Positions 17,449 to 25,728 of a stretch of DNA of 51,081 nucleotides are shown one piece after another. Source of the stretch: Methylobacter sp. (GTDB lineage: Bacteria > Pseudomonadota > Gammaproteobacteria > Methylococcales > Methylomonadaceae). The stretch's first letter is position 1; each line of letters starts with the position of its first letter. Position numbers and translations under genes: made by a program. The DNA lies in NCBI RefSeq assembly GCF_023227905.1, contig NZ_JALOCF010000032.1:1-51081 (forward strand), in the 5' to 3' direction. Under the pieces are notes generated by a model. It was not told the DNA's origin. It was given only the letters and a program-made list of their open reading frames with translations, and made no database searches.

Positions 17449-19260
17449 GTGATCGAAAAATTAAGAAATATTGCAATTATTGCCCACGTTGACCATGGCA
17501 AAACCACCCTGGTTGACAAATTATTGCAACAGTCCGGCACGTTCGCCGCTCATACTAAAGTGACTGAGCGGATTATGGACTCTAACGATATTGAAAAAGA
17601 ACGCGGTATCACTATTCTGGCCAAAAATACGGCGCTGGATTGGAACGGCTACCATATCAATATCGTTGACACCCCGGGCCACGCCGATTTCGGCGGCGAA
17701 GTGGAGCGGGTGTTATCGATGGTTGACTCGGTATTGCTGCTGGTCGATGCGGTGGACGGCCCTATGCCGCAAACCCGATTTGTTACCCAAAAAGCGTTTG
17801 CTTTGGGTTTGAAGCCGATTGTGGTCATCAATAAAATCGACCGCCCTGGTGCTCGTCCTGACTGGGTTGTCGATCAAACTTTCGATTTATTCGACCGCTT
17901 GGGAGCAACCGATGAACAATTGGATTTTCCTATTGTATTTGCCTCGGCAATCAATGGTTATGCCGGTTTGGAACACACTGTCACCGGCGGCGATATGACG
18001 CCGCTATTTGAAACGATTGTTTCTAAAGTTAGCCCGCCGCCGGTTGATATCGACGGCCCTTTCCAAATGCAGGTTACCAGCCTGGATTACAACACTTACA
18101 CCGGCGTTATCGGTATTGGTCGGATTCAACGCGGTACGATAAAGCCCAACATGCCGTTGGTTATTGTTAATCGGGAAGGTGTTGAGCGTAAAGGCCGCAT
18201 GCTGCAAGTTTACGGCTTCCATGGTTTGGATCGTGTTGAAGTTCAAGAAGCCCGTGCCGGCGATATCATTGCTTTTGCCGGTATTGAAAAGCTGGAAATA
18301 TCGGATACCATCTGTCATCCCGATGCCGTAGAAGCCATGACCCCCCTATCGGTTGATGAGCCGACGGTAACCATGACTTTCCAGGTCAATAATTCGCCGT
18401 TTGCCGGACGCGAAGGTAAATTTGTTACTACGCGCCAAATCCGCGATAGATTAGACAAAGAATTGCAACATAACGTCGCGCTAAAAGTTGAAGACACCGG
18501 CGACCCGGATAAATTTAAAGTATCAGGTCGTGGTGAATTGCATCTGTCGGTATTGATCGAAAACATGCGCCGCGAAGGCTTTGAAATGGGCGTATCGCGT
18601 CCTGAAGTTATTCTAAAAGAAATTGACGGTAAAAAGTGCGAACCGTTTGAAATGGTCACCATTGAAGTGGAAGAAATCCATCAGGGTACGATCATGGAAA
18701 AATTGGGTGAGCGTAAAGGTGACTTAACCAATATGGTTCCTGATGGCAAAGGCCGTATCCGTTTGGAATACATGATGCCGTCACGCGGTTTGATCGGCTT
18801 CCAGACCGAGTTTATGACCGCGACTTCAGGCTCCGGTTTGCTTTACCATGTATTCGACCATTACGGTCCGATGAAAGCGGGTGAAGTGGGCAATCGTTCG
18901 CGCGGCGTGATGATTTCAATGGTTGCAGGCAAAGCCGTAACCTATTCACTGCATCCGCTACAGGAGCGCGGCGAGTTATTGTTGGTCAATGGCGATGAAG
19001 TCTATGAAGGGATGTTGGTTGGTCTGCATTCCCGCACCAATGATTTAACGGTTAACCCGACCAAACCTAAACCGCTGACTAACGTCCGCGCATCGGGTAC
19101 CGATGAAAGTTTGGTGTTGGCAAGAATCCAAAAAATGACGCTGGAGCAAGCGTTGGAATTTATTGCTGAAGATGAACTGGTTGAAGTTACCCCAAAATCG
19201 ATACGCTTACGCAAGAAGCTGTTAACTGAAAATGAACGTAAAAGAGCATCGAAAGGATAA
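17449..19260 (+). CDS. typA: TypA/BipA ribosome-associated translational GTPase
   Basis: 603 residues, full length, GTG start at 17449. G1 AHVDHGKTT (residues 12-20), switch region ERGITILAKNT, G3 DTPGHADFGGEV and G4 NKIDRP are all intact. EF-G-like domains III and V and the BipA-specific C-terminal domain follow (TNVRASGTDE...KSIRLRKKLL). TypA binds the ribosome near the EF-G site and supports 50S assembly and stress or cold growth. It is monocistronic: its 3' end is followed by a hairpin at 19283-19308. Confidence 0.96.
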   Translation: MIEKLRNIAIIAHVDHGKTTLVDKLLQQSGTFAAHTKVTERIMDSNDIEKERGITILAKNTALDWNGYHINIVDTPGHADFGGEVERVLSMVDSVLLLVDAVDGPMPQTRFVTQKAFALGLKPIVVINKIDRPGARPDWVVDQTFDLFDRLGATDEQLDFPIVFASAINGYAGLEHTVTGGDMTPLFETIVSKVSPPPVDIDGPFQMQVTSLDYNTYTGVIGIGRIQRGTIKPNMPLVIVNREGVERKGRMLQVYGFHGLDRVEVQEARAGDIIAFAGIEKLEISDTICHPDAVEAMTPLSVDEPTVTMTFQVNNSPFAGREGKFVTTRQIRDRLDKELQHNVALKVEDTGDPDKFKVSGRGELHLSVLIENMRREGFEMGVSRPEVILKEIDGKKCEPFEMVTIEVEEIHQGTIMEKLGERKGDLTNMVPDGKGRIRLEYMMPSRGLIGFQTEFMTATSGSGLLYHVFDHYGPMKAGEVGNRSRGVMISMVAGKAVTYSLHPLQERGELLLVNGDEVYEGMLVGLHSRTNDLTVNPTKPKPLTNVRASGTDESLVLARIQKMTLEQALEFIAEDELVEVTPKSIRLRKKLLTENERKRASKG

Positions 19261-19282
19261 GGCAAGGATGTAGTGTCATTGT

Positions 19283-19308
19283 GTTGGCTTGCCATCAGGC
19301 AAGCCAAC
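19283..19308 (+). terminator. Hairpin after typA
   Basis: Perfect 11-bp stem GTTGGCTTGCC / GGCAAGCCAAC with an ATCA loop, 23 bases past the typA stop. The following bases (TCCTTTAC) form only a weak T-tract, so termination may be inefficient. Confidence 0.6.
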
Positions 19309-19622
19309 TCCTTTACAGTAAAAACAGGGCTGTTTAGTGCCCGTTTGTCTTTCATTGCAAAGGGCGTATTTGTACAAGTCAGCCTGGATTCTTAGGCAAA
19401 TCCACCCCATAAATTCAACAATTCAATTAGGCTTTGTGGCCTAACTGCCCAGCATGAACGTGCAAAGCTTTCGCTTTCGTTCCTATCCCTGCAAGCAAAG
19501 TATTTTGATTGCGCTAAGTTCCTAAAAATCCATAAGGTTTTAAAAGTTTGCTGTTACGCTCATGATGAGGCAATCGGCATAGTTGTATAATCGCCTGAAA
19601 CTATACGCATAAGGTTTTATTT
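19309..19622 (+). other. 314-base gene-free stretch before the DUF3014 gene
   Basis: No gene seen. A TATAAT hexamer at 19586-19591, 31 bases before the ATG at 19623, is a likely -10 element; no matching -35 is evident. A short stretch at about 19464-19481 (GCAAAGCTTTCG...) resembles one at about 16511, perhaps fragments of a dispersed repeat. Confidence 0.4.
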
Positions 19623-20507
19623 ATGAATCGGTACGATGATCGGGTTAAAAGTAAAAAAATTAGCGCAACAACAATCCTGGCGGCGGTGATTTTGATCGCT
19701 TTCGGGGCAGGTGGATGGTTTTGCTTTAATCATTTGCAAAACGATGCCTCAACAGAGCCTGAAACGCGAACTTTGGCGCTTCCTTCAGATCCCATAAAGA
19801 AAGGCGCTGTTGACCCACTATCGCTCGGTAGAGCGATAGACGGAATGGTAGCTACAGAAGCCGGTCCTGAAGCAACGGCTGGCACAATTGTAGAATTGCA
19901 ACAGGATACCTCGTTTATTCTGCCTGATCTTGAGCATAGCGATGCGCTGCTGAGAGAGGAAATGGCTGGGGTTTCCCCAGCGCTTGCCGAGTGGCTGAAA
20001 GCTGAGCAGCTGATCAGGAAATATGTTGTTATCGCCAACGATTTTTCTCAGGGCTTGCGCCTTGAAAATCATTTGCGTTTTCTTGAGCCGGATCAGCCGT
20101 TTGCAGTCGACCAGGATAATGAGAAACTGTTTATAGCCACTAAAAGTTACCAGCGCTATGACCGGCTGGCCGCAGCAATCAATGCGCTCGATTTACAGGC
20201 AACACTTGCAGTATATAAAAAGTTTAGGCCGCTGTTGTTACAGGTTTTTAAGGAGTTTAGCTATCCGGATGAGTACAGCCTGGAAGATACTTTCACAAAA
20301 GCGGCGGCAGTCATTCTTGCCGCACCTGTCAGAGAGGGGCAAATTGTAGTGGAAAGGCGCGCGGTGCATTATAGATTTGCCGACCAACAGCTTGAGGCGC
20401 TCAATCCGGTACATAAACAGATGTTGCGCATGGGGCCGGATAATACTCGGGTTATTCAGAATAAAGTGCGCTTGCTTGTTGAAGGTTTGGTTAATCTAAA
20501 AGAATAA
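19623..20507 (+). CDS. DUF3014 family membrane-anchored protein
   Basis: 294 residues. A short basic cytoplasmic start, one transmembrane helix at about 18-36 (TILAAVILIAFGAGGWFCF), a low-complexity linker, and a conserved domain from about residue 98. LPDLEHSDALLREEM, FLEPDQPFAV, SYQRYDRL and YKKFRPLLLQVFKEFSYP are what I know as DUF3014, found in gamma- and betaproteobacteria. Function is unknown. The domain probably faces the periplasm. It is a single gene between typA and the convergent crp. Confidence 0.75.
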   Translation: MNRYDDRVKSKKISATTILAAVILIAFGAGGWFCFNHLQNDASTEPETRTLALPSDPIKKGAVDPLSLGRAIDGMVATEAGPEATAGTIVELQQDTSFILPDLEHSDALLREEMAGVSPALAEWLKAEQLIRKYVVIANDFSQGLRLENHLRFLEPDQPFAVDQDNEKLFIATKSYQRYDRLAAAINALDLQATLAVYKKFRPLLLQVFKEFSYPDEYSLEDTFTKAAAVILAAPVREGQIVVERRAVHYRFADQQLEALNPVHKQMLRMGPDNTRVIQNKVRLLVEGLVNLKE

Positions 20508-20678
20508 GCCTGGGTTGAATGGTTACATCGTAAGGTGGACCGCCGGCACGACAAGGCTACAATTCCTATAAGAAAACAGCAAAGAGTGCAAAAAAGGGTC
20601 GTTTTAGATGAGGAGCAATTGTCGATGACTAGCGGTGATGGCGGAGACAGCGCTTCTGATAGAAGATGCTTTCAGGCG

Positions 20679-21335
20679 TTACCGTGTGCCAAACACCACA
20701 ATGGTTTTGCCATGTGCGCTAATCAGTTTTTTGTTTTCCAGTTCTTTTAAAACGCGCCCGGCCATTTCTCTTGAGCAGCTGACCATGCGGCCGATTTCTT
20801 GTCTGGAGATATGCAGTTGCATGCCGTCAGGATGTGTTATTGCTTCGGGACTTTTGCACAAATCGAGCAAGGTTCGGGCAATTCGCCCCTCAACATCCAT
20901 AAATGCCAGATCGCGTAAATCACGGCTGGTTTTTAATAGCCGCGCCGACAATTGTTCGCCAATCATAAAAAATATGTCATAGGCATGCGCCATGAGATCT
21001 TTTTTCAATACTTGCCGAAGCCGCTCGTAGCTTATTTCGGCCAAATGGCATTCGCCGCGTGTTTTAACGCTGACACTTCGCGCTTCAGTTGCTTTAAAAA
21101 CGCCAATTTCACCGATAAATTCATTTTTATTTAAGTAAGCGAGAATAAGTTCATGCCCTCCGTCGGAGTCTTCCACGCAAACGCTAACCGATCCGTTTAT
21201 GATAAAATACAGCCGGTCTCCTATGTCGCCAGGTCGAATGATGGTGGTCTTGGCTGGATATTTTTTAATGTGGCAAAAACGTAAAAAATGCTCCAGTGCT
21301 TCTTTATTGTGGTTTTCTTGAACTCTAAGTGTCAT
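20679..21335 (-). CDS. crp: cAMP receptor protein CRP (Vfr-like global regulator)
   Basis: 218 residues, highly similar to E. coli CRP. The cAMP pocket is kept: GEIG (Glu76), Arg86-Ser87, and Thr136-Ser137 equivalent to Thr127-Ser128. The DNA-recognition helix reads SRQEIGRMVSCSREMAGR with the R-E...R contact residues (189, 190, 194), and the C-terminus is ISAHGKTIVVFGTR. It should bind TGTGA-N6-TCACA-type sites when cAMP is present. It is transcribed away from an OsmC-like gene, the same neighbour arrangement as crp-yhfA in enterobacteria. N-terminal extension of a few residues relative to E. coli. Confidence 0.93.
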   Translation of the reverse strand: MTLRVQENHNKEALEHFLRFCHIKKYPAKTTIIRPGDIGDRLYFIINGSVSVCVEDSDGGHELILAYLNKNEFIGEIGVFKATEARSVSVKTRGECHLAEISYERLRQVLKKDLMAHAYDIFFMIGEQLSARLLKTSRDLRDLAFMDVEGRIARTLLDLCKSPEAITHPDGMQLHISRQEIGRMVSCSREMAGRVLKELENKKLISAHGKTIVVFGTR

Positions 21336-21472
21336 AGCAACAATTCATTTGTTATCAGTGCTGTAGTAATAACCGCAAACAATGCAGGATTTTAACAAAA
21401 AAATCAATATTGTTACTCTGGCAATAAACGATTTTATGCTACTCTATGCGTCATTTTTAATCGGGAAAAAAA

Positions 21473-21889
21473 ATGCAAGTAACAGTTAAATGGGTCGATG
21501 GCGTGATGTTCGTTGGCGAAACCGGCAGCGGACATGCTGTAATTATGGATGGCCCTCCTGACCACGGTGGTCGTAATATGGGTATACGCCCTATGGAAAT
21601 GCTTTTGCTGGGCGTGGGCGGTTGTTCGTCTTTTGATGTGGTGCAGATTTTACAAAAAGGCAGAAATGACATTGTTAAATGTGTGACGGAGGTCACTGCC
21701 GAGCGGGTGGATGCCGTCCCGAGCGTATTTAGCAAAATTCATCTGCATTTTATTGTTACTGGTCATGATTTAAAAGCGTCGGCTGTTGAAAGGGCGGTAA
21801 AGTTATCCGCAGAAAAGTATTGCTCTGCATCCATTATGCTAAGCAAAGCGGTGGAAATCACCCATGATTTTGAAGTTATCGAGGTTTAA
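21473..21889 (+). CDS. OsmC/YhfA-like family protein
   Basis: 138 residues with the OsmC fold signatures PPDHGGRNMGIRPMEMLLLGVGGCSSFDVV and a second conserved Cys in KYCSASIML. Some OsmC/Ohr proteins use two such cysteines as thiol peroxidases, but YhfA-type members have no settled function. It is divergent from crp with a 137-base shared control region and is followed after 5 bases by speD, so crp control of both is plausible but no perfect CRP site was found. Confidence 0.82.
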   Translation: MQVTVKWVDGVMFVGETGSGHAVIMDGPPDHGGRNMGIRPMEMLLLGVGGCSSFDVVQILQKGRNDIVKCVTEVTAERVDAVPSVFSKIHLHFIVTGHDLKASAVERAVKLSAEKYCSASIMLSKAVEITHDFEVIEV

Positions 21890-21894
21890 CTATT

Positions 21895-22701
21895 TTGAAT
21901 AAATTGCAATTACACGGCTTTAATAATTTAACAAAGTCGCTCAGTTTCAATATATATGATATTTGCTACGCACCGGCTGAACAGCAGCAGGCTTATATCG
22001 AGTATATCGATGAAGCTTATAATGCCGATAAACTGACCCAAATTCTTAAGGATGTGGCCGACATTATCGGCGCGCAAGTCCTTAATATCGCCCGCCAGGA
22101 CTATGAACCGCAAGGCGCCAGCGTCACCATGCTGATCTCCGAGGGCGAAGCGCCGCCACCGCCCAGCATGAACAGTCAATCGCCCGGTCCGTTGCCTGAA
22201 ACGGTACTGGCGCATCTGGATAAGAGCCATATTACCGTACACACTTATCCTGAAAGCCATCCCGATAACGGCATCAGTACCTTTCGTGCGGATATTGACG
22301 TTTCAACCTGCGGCCGGATTTCGCCGTTGAAAGCGCTCAATTACCTGATTCACAGCTTTGAATCCGATATCGTGACGATGGACTATAAAGTGCGCGGCTT
22401 TACCCGTGATATTTCAGGCAAGAAGCATTATATCGATCACAAAATCACCTCTATTCAGGACTATATTGCGCTGGATACACAGGAAAGCTACCAGATGATT
22501 GATGTGAATGTGTATCAGGAAAATATTTTTCACACCAAGATGATGCTCAAGGAAACTGAGCTGGAAAATTATCTATTCGAGAAGGAATGCGACTTGACTG
22601 ACGAGCAAAAAGCGGAAATAGAAAGCAAGCTGCATAAGGAAGTGACTGAAATTTTTTATGGGCACAATTACCGCCAGCGTTATGAAGAAGTTAAAGCCTG
22701 A
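21895..22701 (+). CDS. speD: S-adenosylmethionine decarboxylase proenzyme (E. coli type)
   Basis: 268 residues, the class 1A bacterial length. The self-cleavage site is visible in HLDKSHITVHTYPESHP: Ser111 becomes the pyruvoyl group. FRADIDVSTCGRISPLKALN and MDYKVRGFTRDISGKKHYIDHKI are conserved SpeD blocks. It supplies decarboxylated SAM, the aminopropyl donor for the spermidine synthase encoded at 40608. It begins at TTG 21895, 5 bases after the OsmC-like gene, and ends at a strong bidirectional hairpin. Confidence 0.95.
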   Translation: MNKLQLHGFNNLTKSLSFNIYDICYAPAEQQQAYIEYIDEAYNADKLTQILKDVADIIGAQVLNIARQDYEPQGASVTMLISEGEAPPPPSMNSQSPGPLPETVLAHLDKSHITVHTYPESHPDNGISTFRADIDVSTCGRISPLKALNYLIHSFESDIVTMDYKVRGFTRDISGKKHYIDHKITSIQDYIALDTQESYQMIDVNVYQENIFHTKMMLKETELENYLFEKECDLTDEQKAEIESKLHKEVTEIFYGHNYRQRYEEVKA

Positions 22702-22770
22702 TTCTTGAGCGCATCAGGGACGGTTTTCCGGTCGCCCTGTTAATCTTTATAAAATTCCTTTCTTAGCATC

Positions 22771-22801
22771 CCCCGTAGGCTCTTTAACAGAGCCTACGGG
22801 G
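22771..22801. terminator. Bidirectional terminator between speD and the convergent glcF-like gene
   Basis: Perfect 12-bp stem CCCCGTAGGCTC / GAGCCTACGGGG with a 7-base loop, followed by TATTTCATTTT on the + side. It sits midway between two convergent stop codons. Confidence 0.88.
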
Positions 22802-22805
22802 TATT

Positions 22806-24008
22806 TCATTTTAATTGCCGCGCAATTAATGTAATCGGATGCAGCACTTTAAGCGCCACCCCTCTCTCTCTTAACCCCGCCGAGATATGCAAAGCGCAGC
22901 CTATGTTGGAGCTGACCAGATACTCGGGCCGATCTTCTAAAGCTACATTTAATAAATCATTTAACAATGCTTGTGACATTTGCGGATGATCCAGCATATA
23001 GCTGCCCGCTGAGCCGCAACATTGAATTGCCGCAGGTAACGGCCTGATTTTGATATCAGTGATTTGTTGCAGAAGCTTTAGCGCTCCTTGCTCCTCGCGC
23101 ATGACATTTTTCAGCGAGCACGGCGTATGCAGACAGACCGATGCGGCCAATGGCCGCAGTTGATCACTGAGATCGCAGCCCGATTTGACTAAAAACTGGC
23201 TAATATCAACCACCTTTTTAGCAAAGTCAGCTTGCCGGTATTCCCGCATCTGGCTGCCGCAACCGCTGGCAATAGTCACTACCGCATCCAGGCTGTTTTC
23301 CGCAAAAGCGCTGCAATTAGTTGCGGCCAGCTGTTCGGACGTTTGAGTGTCGCCATCATGCAAGTCCAGCGCGCCGCAACAGGTTTGCTGTTCAGGTATG
23401 GATACATTAAATCCCGCTGCTGTTAATACCTTGATTGCCGCATCGACAGTCTCATGATCCAATAAAGACCCCATGCAACCGACAAACAAGCCTACATTGC
23501 CTTTCACGTCAGTCGTTGCCGGGTAAAACGGCGCCAAAGGCTTGGGTTCATGATAATCAGGCAATAGTCGATCAATTTTATCCAGTCGTAATAACTCGGG
23601 TAATTTGAGCAATCGCGCCGTTTTTTGCAAAGCAGTGGTTTGATAGAACTTTAACCCCGATTGCGCCAAACGACCGGCCGTTTTATTGTGGGATATTCTC
23701 TTCATCAATGACACCGACAGCGTAGCATCGCGTTCGCCCTTTATCTGTTCGCGAAAATTATTAATCAACCGGCCATAAGGTACCACGGCAGGGCAAGCCC
23801 GCTCACAGGATCGGCACAGCAGACAGTTGTCGATATGCTCAACCAGCTTTTTTGATGTTTCAAGATGCTTTCCGGCCCAGGCCTGAATTAATGCAATGCG
23901 GCCGCGAGGCGACTCGTTTTCGTTTTGGGTTTTGTTGTAAGTGGGGCAGTGCGGCAGACATAAGCCGCATTTGACGCAGAGGTCCGCGTCAGCTAATAAA
24001 TTATTCAT
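22806..24008 (-). CDS. glcF: Glycolate oxidase iron-sulfur subunit-like protein (GlcF)
   Basis: 400 residues from ATG 24008; a TTG at 24032 would add 8 residues and overlap the upstream gene by 32 bases. Two [4Fe-4S] ferredoxin motifs, CVKCGLCLPHCP and CLLCRSCERACP, are followed by two CCG-type cysteine-rich domains (CMGSLLD, QTCCGALDLHDG, TPCSLKN, IQCCGSAGSYML). GlcF passes electrons from the flavoprotein GlcD, oxidising glycolate to glyoxylate; no glcD or glcE lies in the window. A tartronate-semialdehyde-reductase-like enzyme at 37469 could belong to the same glycolate/glyoxylate metabolism. A related heterodisulfide-reductase-like Fe-S protein is the alternative. Confidence 0.78.
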   Translation of the reverse strand: MNNLLADADLCVKCGLCLPHCPTYNKTQNENESPRGRIALIQAWAGKHLETSKKLVEHIDNCLLCRSCERACPAVVPYGRLINNFREQIKGERDATLSVSLMKRISHNKTAGRLAQSGLKFYQTTALQKTARLLKLPELLRLDKIDRLLPDYHEPKPLAPFYPATTDVKGNVGLFVGCMGSLLDHETVDAAIKVLTAAGFNVSIPEQQTCCGALDLHDGDTQTSEQLAATNCSAFAENSLDAVVTIASGCGSQMREYRQADFAKKVVDISQFLVKSGCDLSDQLRPLAASVCLHTPCSLKNVMREEQGALKLLQQITDIKIRPLPAAIQCCGSAGSYMLDHPQMSQALLNDLLNVALEDRPEYLVSSNIGCALHISAGLRERGVALKVLHPITLIARQLK

Positions 24009-24498
24009 GGTTTTGTGCGGATATTGCGTCAATTATTTCAAAGTATTCATCGGCTTTGGGTCGGTATAAAAACAGCCCCAGGGCCGATAGCCCGGTGAAT
24101 ATATATAAGGTATTGAAACCATCGCCCAGCATAAACATGACCAGGCCAAAAGCCCCGACAACTTCAACCAGCGCCATGGAGACAATAACAGTCACCAGAT
24201 AGCGGCTTTTTGCAACGCTAGCAGCTTCTTGTTTGGCGGAAGACATCGGCATGGTTTGATTCAACCGAAGCTGGATGTGCCGAATCAGATTGGTCAGCGG
24301 AAAAGTCGCGATGGCGATGACATAAAAGATCGTTCTAAGCATCACACGGCGGTCTTCCGGCAAAGGCTGTTGCAACTGCTCACCCAAGGTATGGCAGGCA
24401 ACCAGATAAGCCGCCAGCGTTGCAAGCATTATGCCCACGATGGCCCAAGGCAGGATGAGATCGGATTTTAAAGATTCATGTTCAACCTGGTCGCCCAT
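24001..24498 (-). CDS. Small membrane protein, four transmembrane segments, unknown function
   Basis: 165 residues. Hydrophobic segments lie at about 15-36, 53-74, 98-122 and 126-146, with charged ends. The residues before the stop overlap the ATG of the GlcF-like gene by 8 bases, so the two are translated together, but I recognise no family. It might anchor the Fe-S protein or be an electron-transfer partner; this is speculation from the overlap alone. Confidence 0.6.
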   Translation of the reverse strand: MGDQVEHESLKSDLILPWAIVGIMLATLAAYLVACHTLGEQLQQPLPEDRRVMLRTIFYVIAIATFPLTNLIRHIQLRLNQTMPMSSAKQEAASVAKSRYLVTVIVSMALVEVVGAFGLVMFMLGDGFNTLYIFTGLSALGLFLYRPKADEYFEIIDAISAQNHE

Positions 24499-24677
24499 GT
24501 TGTTTCCTGTGAAGTGGATGTAGCGGTCTATGATATCAAACCCTGTTGTTATGGGGATTGAATTTGTTTGGGGATTCTATGAAAGGGGAAAGGTGAAGGG
24601 TGAACAGACAGATCCTCAAATTCCGGTGTCTTTAGCCTTTAGCTCTTCGCCTTTCCCCTATTCAAAAACAAAATCTT

Positions 24678-24707
24678 TTGACAATTTGAGACAACCGGTC
24701 GTATTAT
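24678..24707 (+). promoter_or_regulatory. sigma70 promoter with embedded palindrome, upstream of tetR
   Basis: TTGACA at 24678-24683 and TATTAT at 24702-24707 with an 18-base spacer, 7 bases before the ATG at 24714. ACCGGT at 24694-24699, inside the spacer, is a palindromic core often seen in TetR operators, so autorepression is likely. The start codon so close to the -10 implies a leaderless or nearly leaderless transcript, or a start slightly downstream. Confidence 0.65.
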
Positions 24708-24713
24708 AAAAAC

Positions 24714-25316
24714 ATGGCTGAATCTATAAAAAAACAAATTAACCGAGAGAATCTGTTAAATCAGGGCGTAACCTTGCTTATGGAGCAGGGCTATCACGGC
24801 ACCGGATTAAAAGAGATTCTGGAGGCGGTGCAGATTCCAAAAGGCTCTTTTTACAATTACTTCGGCAGCAAAGAAAACTTCGGCGCCGAAGTCATCCAGC
24901 ATTATATCGAGCCGTTCATCAAACAATTGGCCGCGCATTTACAACAGTCTGACGGCGACGCGCTCGGCGCATTGCAGCGCTACTTCGACGAAGGCATTGC
25001 GGAGCTGGAAAGAGCCAATTTCAAAGGTGGCTGCTTGCTAGGCAATTTAATGGGCGAGCTCGGTGACACCAGTGATATCTGCCAAAAATCCCTGCAATCC
25101 GCTATCAAGCGTTACCGGGATTTATTGCAATCAGGCTTGGCTAAGGCGCAGCAACAAGGCACGGTAAGAACCGACAAATCGGCGGAAGACATGGCCAACC
25201 TGCTGGTCAATAGCTGGCAGGGAGCTCTGCTCAGAATGAAAATTGAAAAATCGTCAGCACCGCTTAAGCAGTGCTGTCAGGATTTATTAGGAGATTTTTT
25301 TAAAGCACAATCGTGA
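24714..25316 (+). CDS. TetR/AcrR-family transcriptional repressor
   Basis: 200 residues. N-terminal HTH: ENLLNQGVTLLMEQGYHGTGLKEILEAVQIPKGSFYNYFGSKENF is typical TetR. The C-terminal half contains FKGGCLLGNLMGELGD, a TetR_C/AcuR-like element with a cysteine that could sense electrophiles. It heads a cluster with a DUF4242 protein (52 bases downstream) and a secreted beta-propeller. It likely represses itself through the palindrome in its promoter, and perhaps the downstream genes. The inducer is unknown. Confidence 0.86.
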   Translation: MAESIKKQINRENLLNQGVTLLMEQGYHGTGLKEILEAVQIPKGSFYNYFGSKENFGAEVIQHYIEPFIKQLAAHLQQSDGDALGALQRYFDEGIAELERANFKGGCLLGNLMGELGDTSDICQKSLQSAIKRYRDLLQSGLAKAQQQGTVRTDKSAEDMANLLVNSWQGALLRMKIEKSSAPLKQCCQDLLGDFFKAQS

Positions 25317-25368
25317 TTGCGCTTTAAAAAACCGATCCACTATTTCCACAATCAACCAGGAGACCAAC

Positions 25369-25641
25369 ATGCCAAAATATATTATCGAGCGCGAAATCCC
25401 CGGTGCAGGCTCACTCGCTTATCGGGAATTACAAAATATTTCACAGAAATCCTGCGGTGTTCTTAACGACATGGGGCCGAAGATTCAGTGGGTGGAAAGC
25501 TATGTGACCGACGATAAGGTGTATTGCGTTTACATAGCGCCGGATGAAGAGACAGTCAGGGAACATGCCGAAAAAGGCGGATTCCCGGCCAACCGTATCT
25601 CTCAGGTCAGGTCCGTCATTGATCCCACCACCGCAGAATGA
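25369..25641 (+). CDS. DUF4242 small protein
   Basis: 90 residues. MPKYIIEREIPGAG at the start, then WVESYVTDDKVYCVYIAP and REHAEKGGFPANRI near the end are the DUF4242 pattern (small ferredoxin-like alpha/beta fold, some members reported as nickel-binding). A good ribosome site (AGGAGA) lies just before the ATG. Its place between a TetR repressor and a secreted beta-propeller suggests a common inducible response, but no biochemical role can be read. Confidence 0.75.
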   Translation: MPKYIIEREIPGAGSLAYRELQNISQKSCGVLNDMGPKIQWVESYVTDDKVYCVYIAPDEETVREHAEKGGFPANRISQVRSVIDPTTAE

Positions 25642-25728
25642 GCCATTGGCAATATCTGCCGCAGCAGAAGACCGGCCGTTTATGTATGCAGCCGGTCGAT
25701 CAACTAACCAATAAACAGAGGCACTCCG

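Noticed and set aside
24585..24660. Imperfect palindrome (GGGGAAAGGTGAAGG ... CCTTTCCCC) before the tetR promoter as a regulatory site
   Set aside because: It looks like a common dispersed GAAAGG-type repeat; the promoter and operator-like palindrome lie further downstream, so no specific role is supported.
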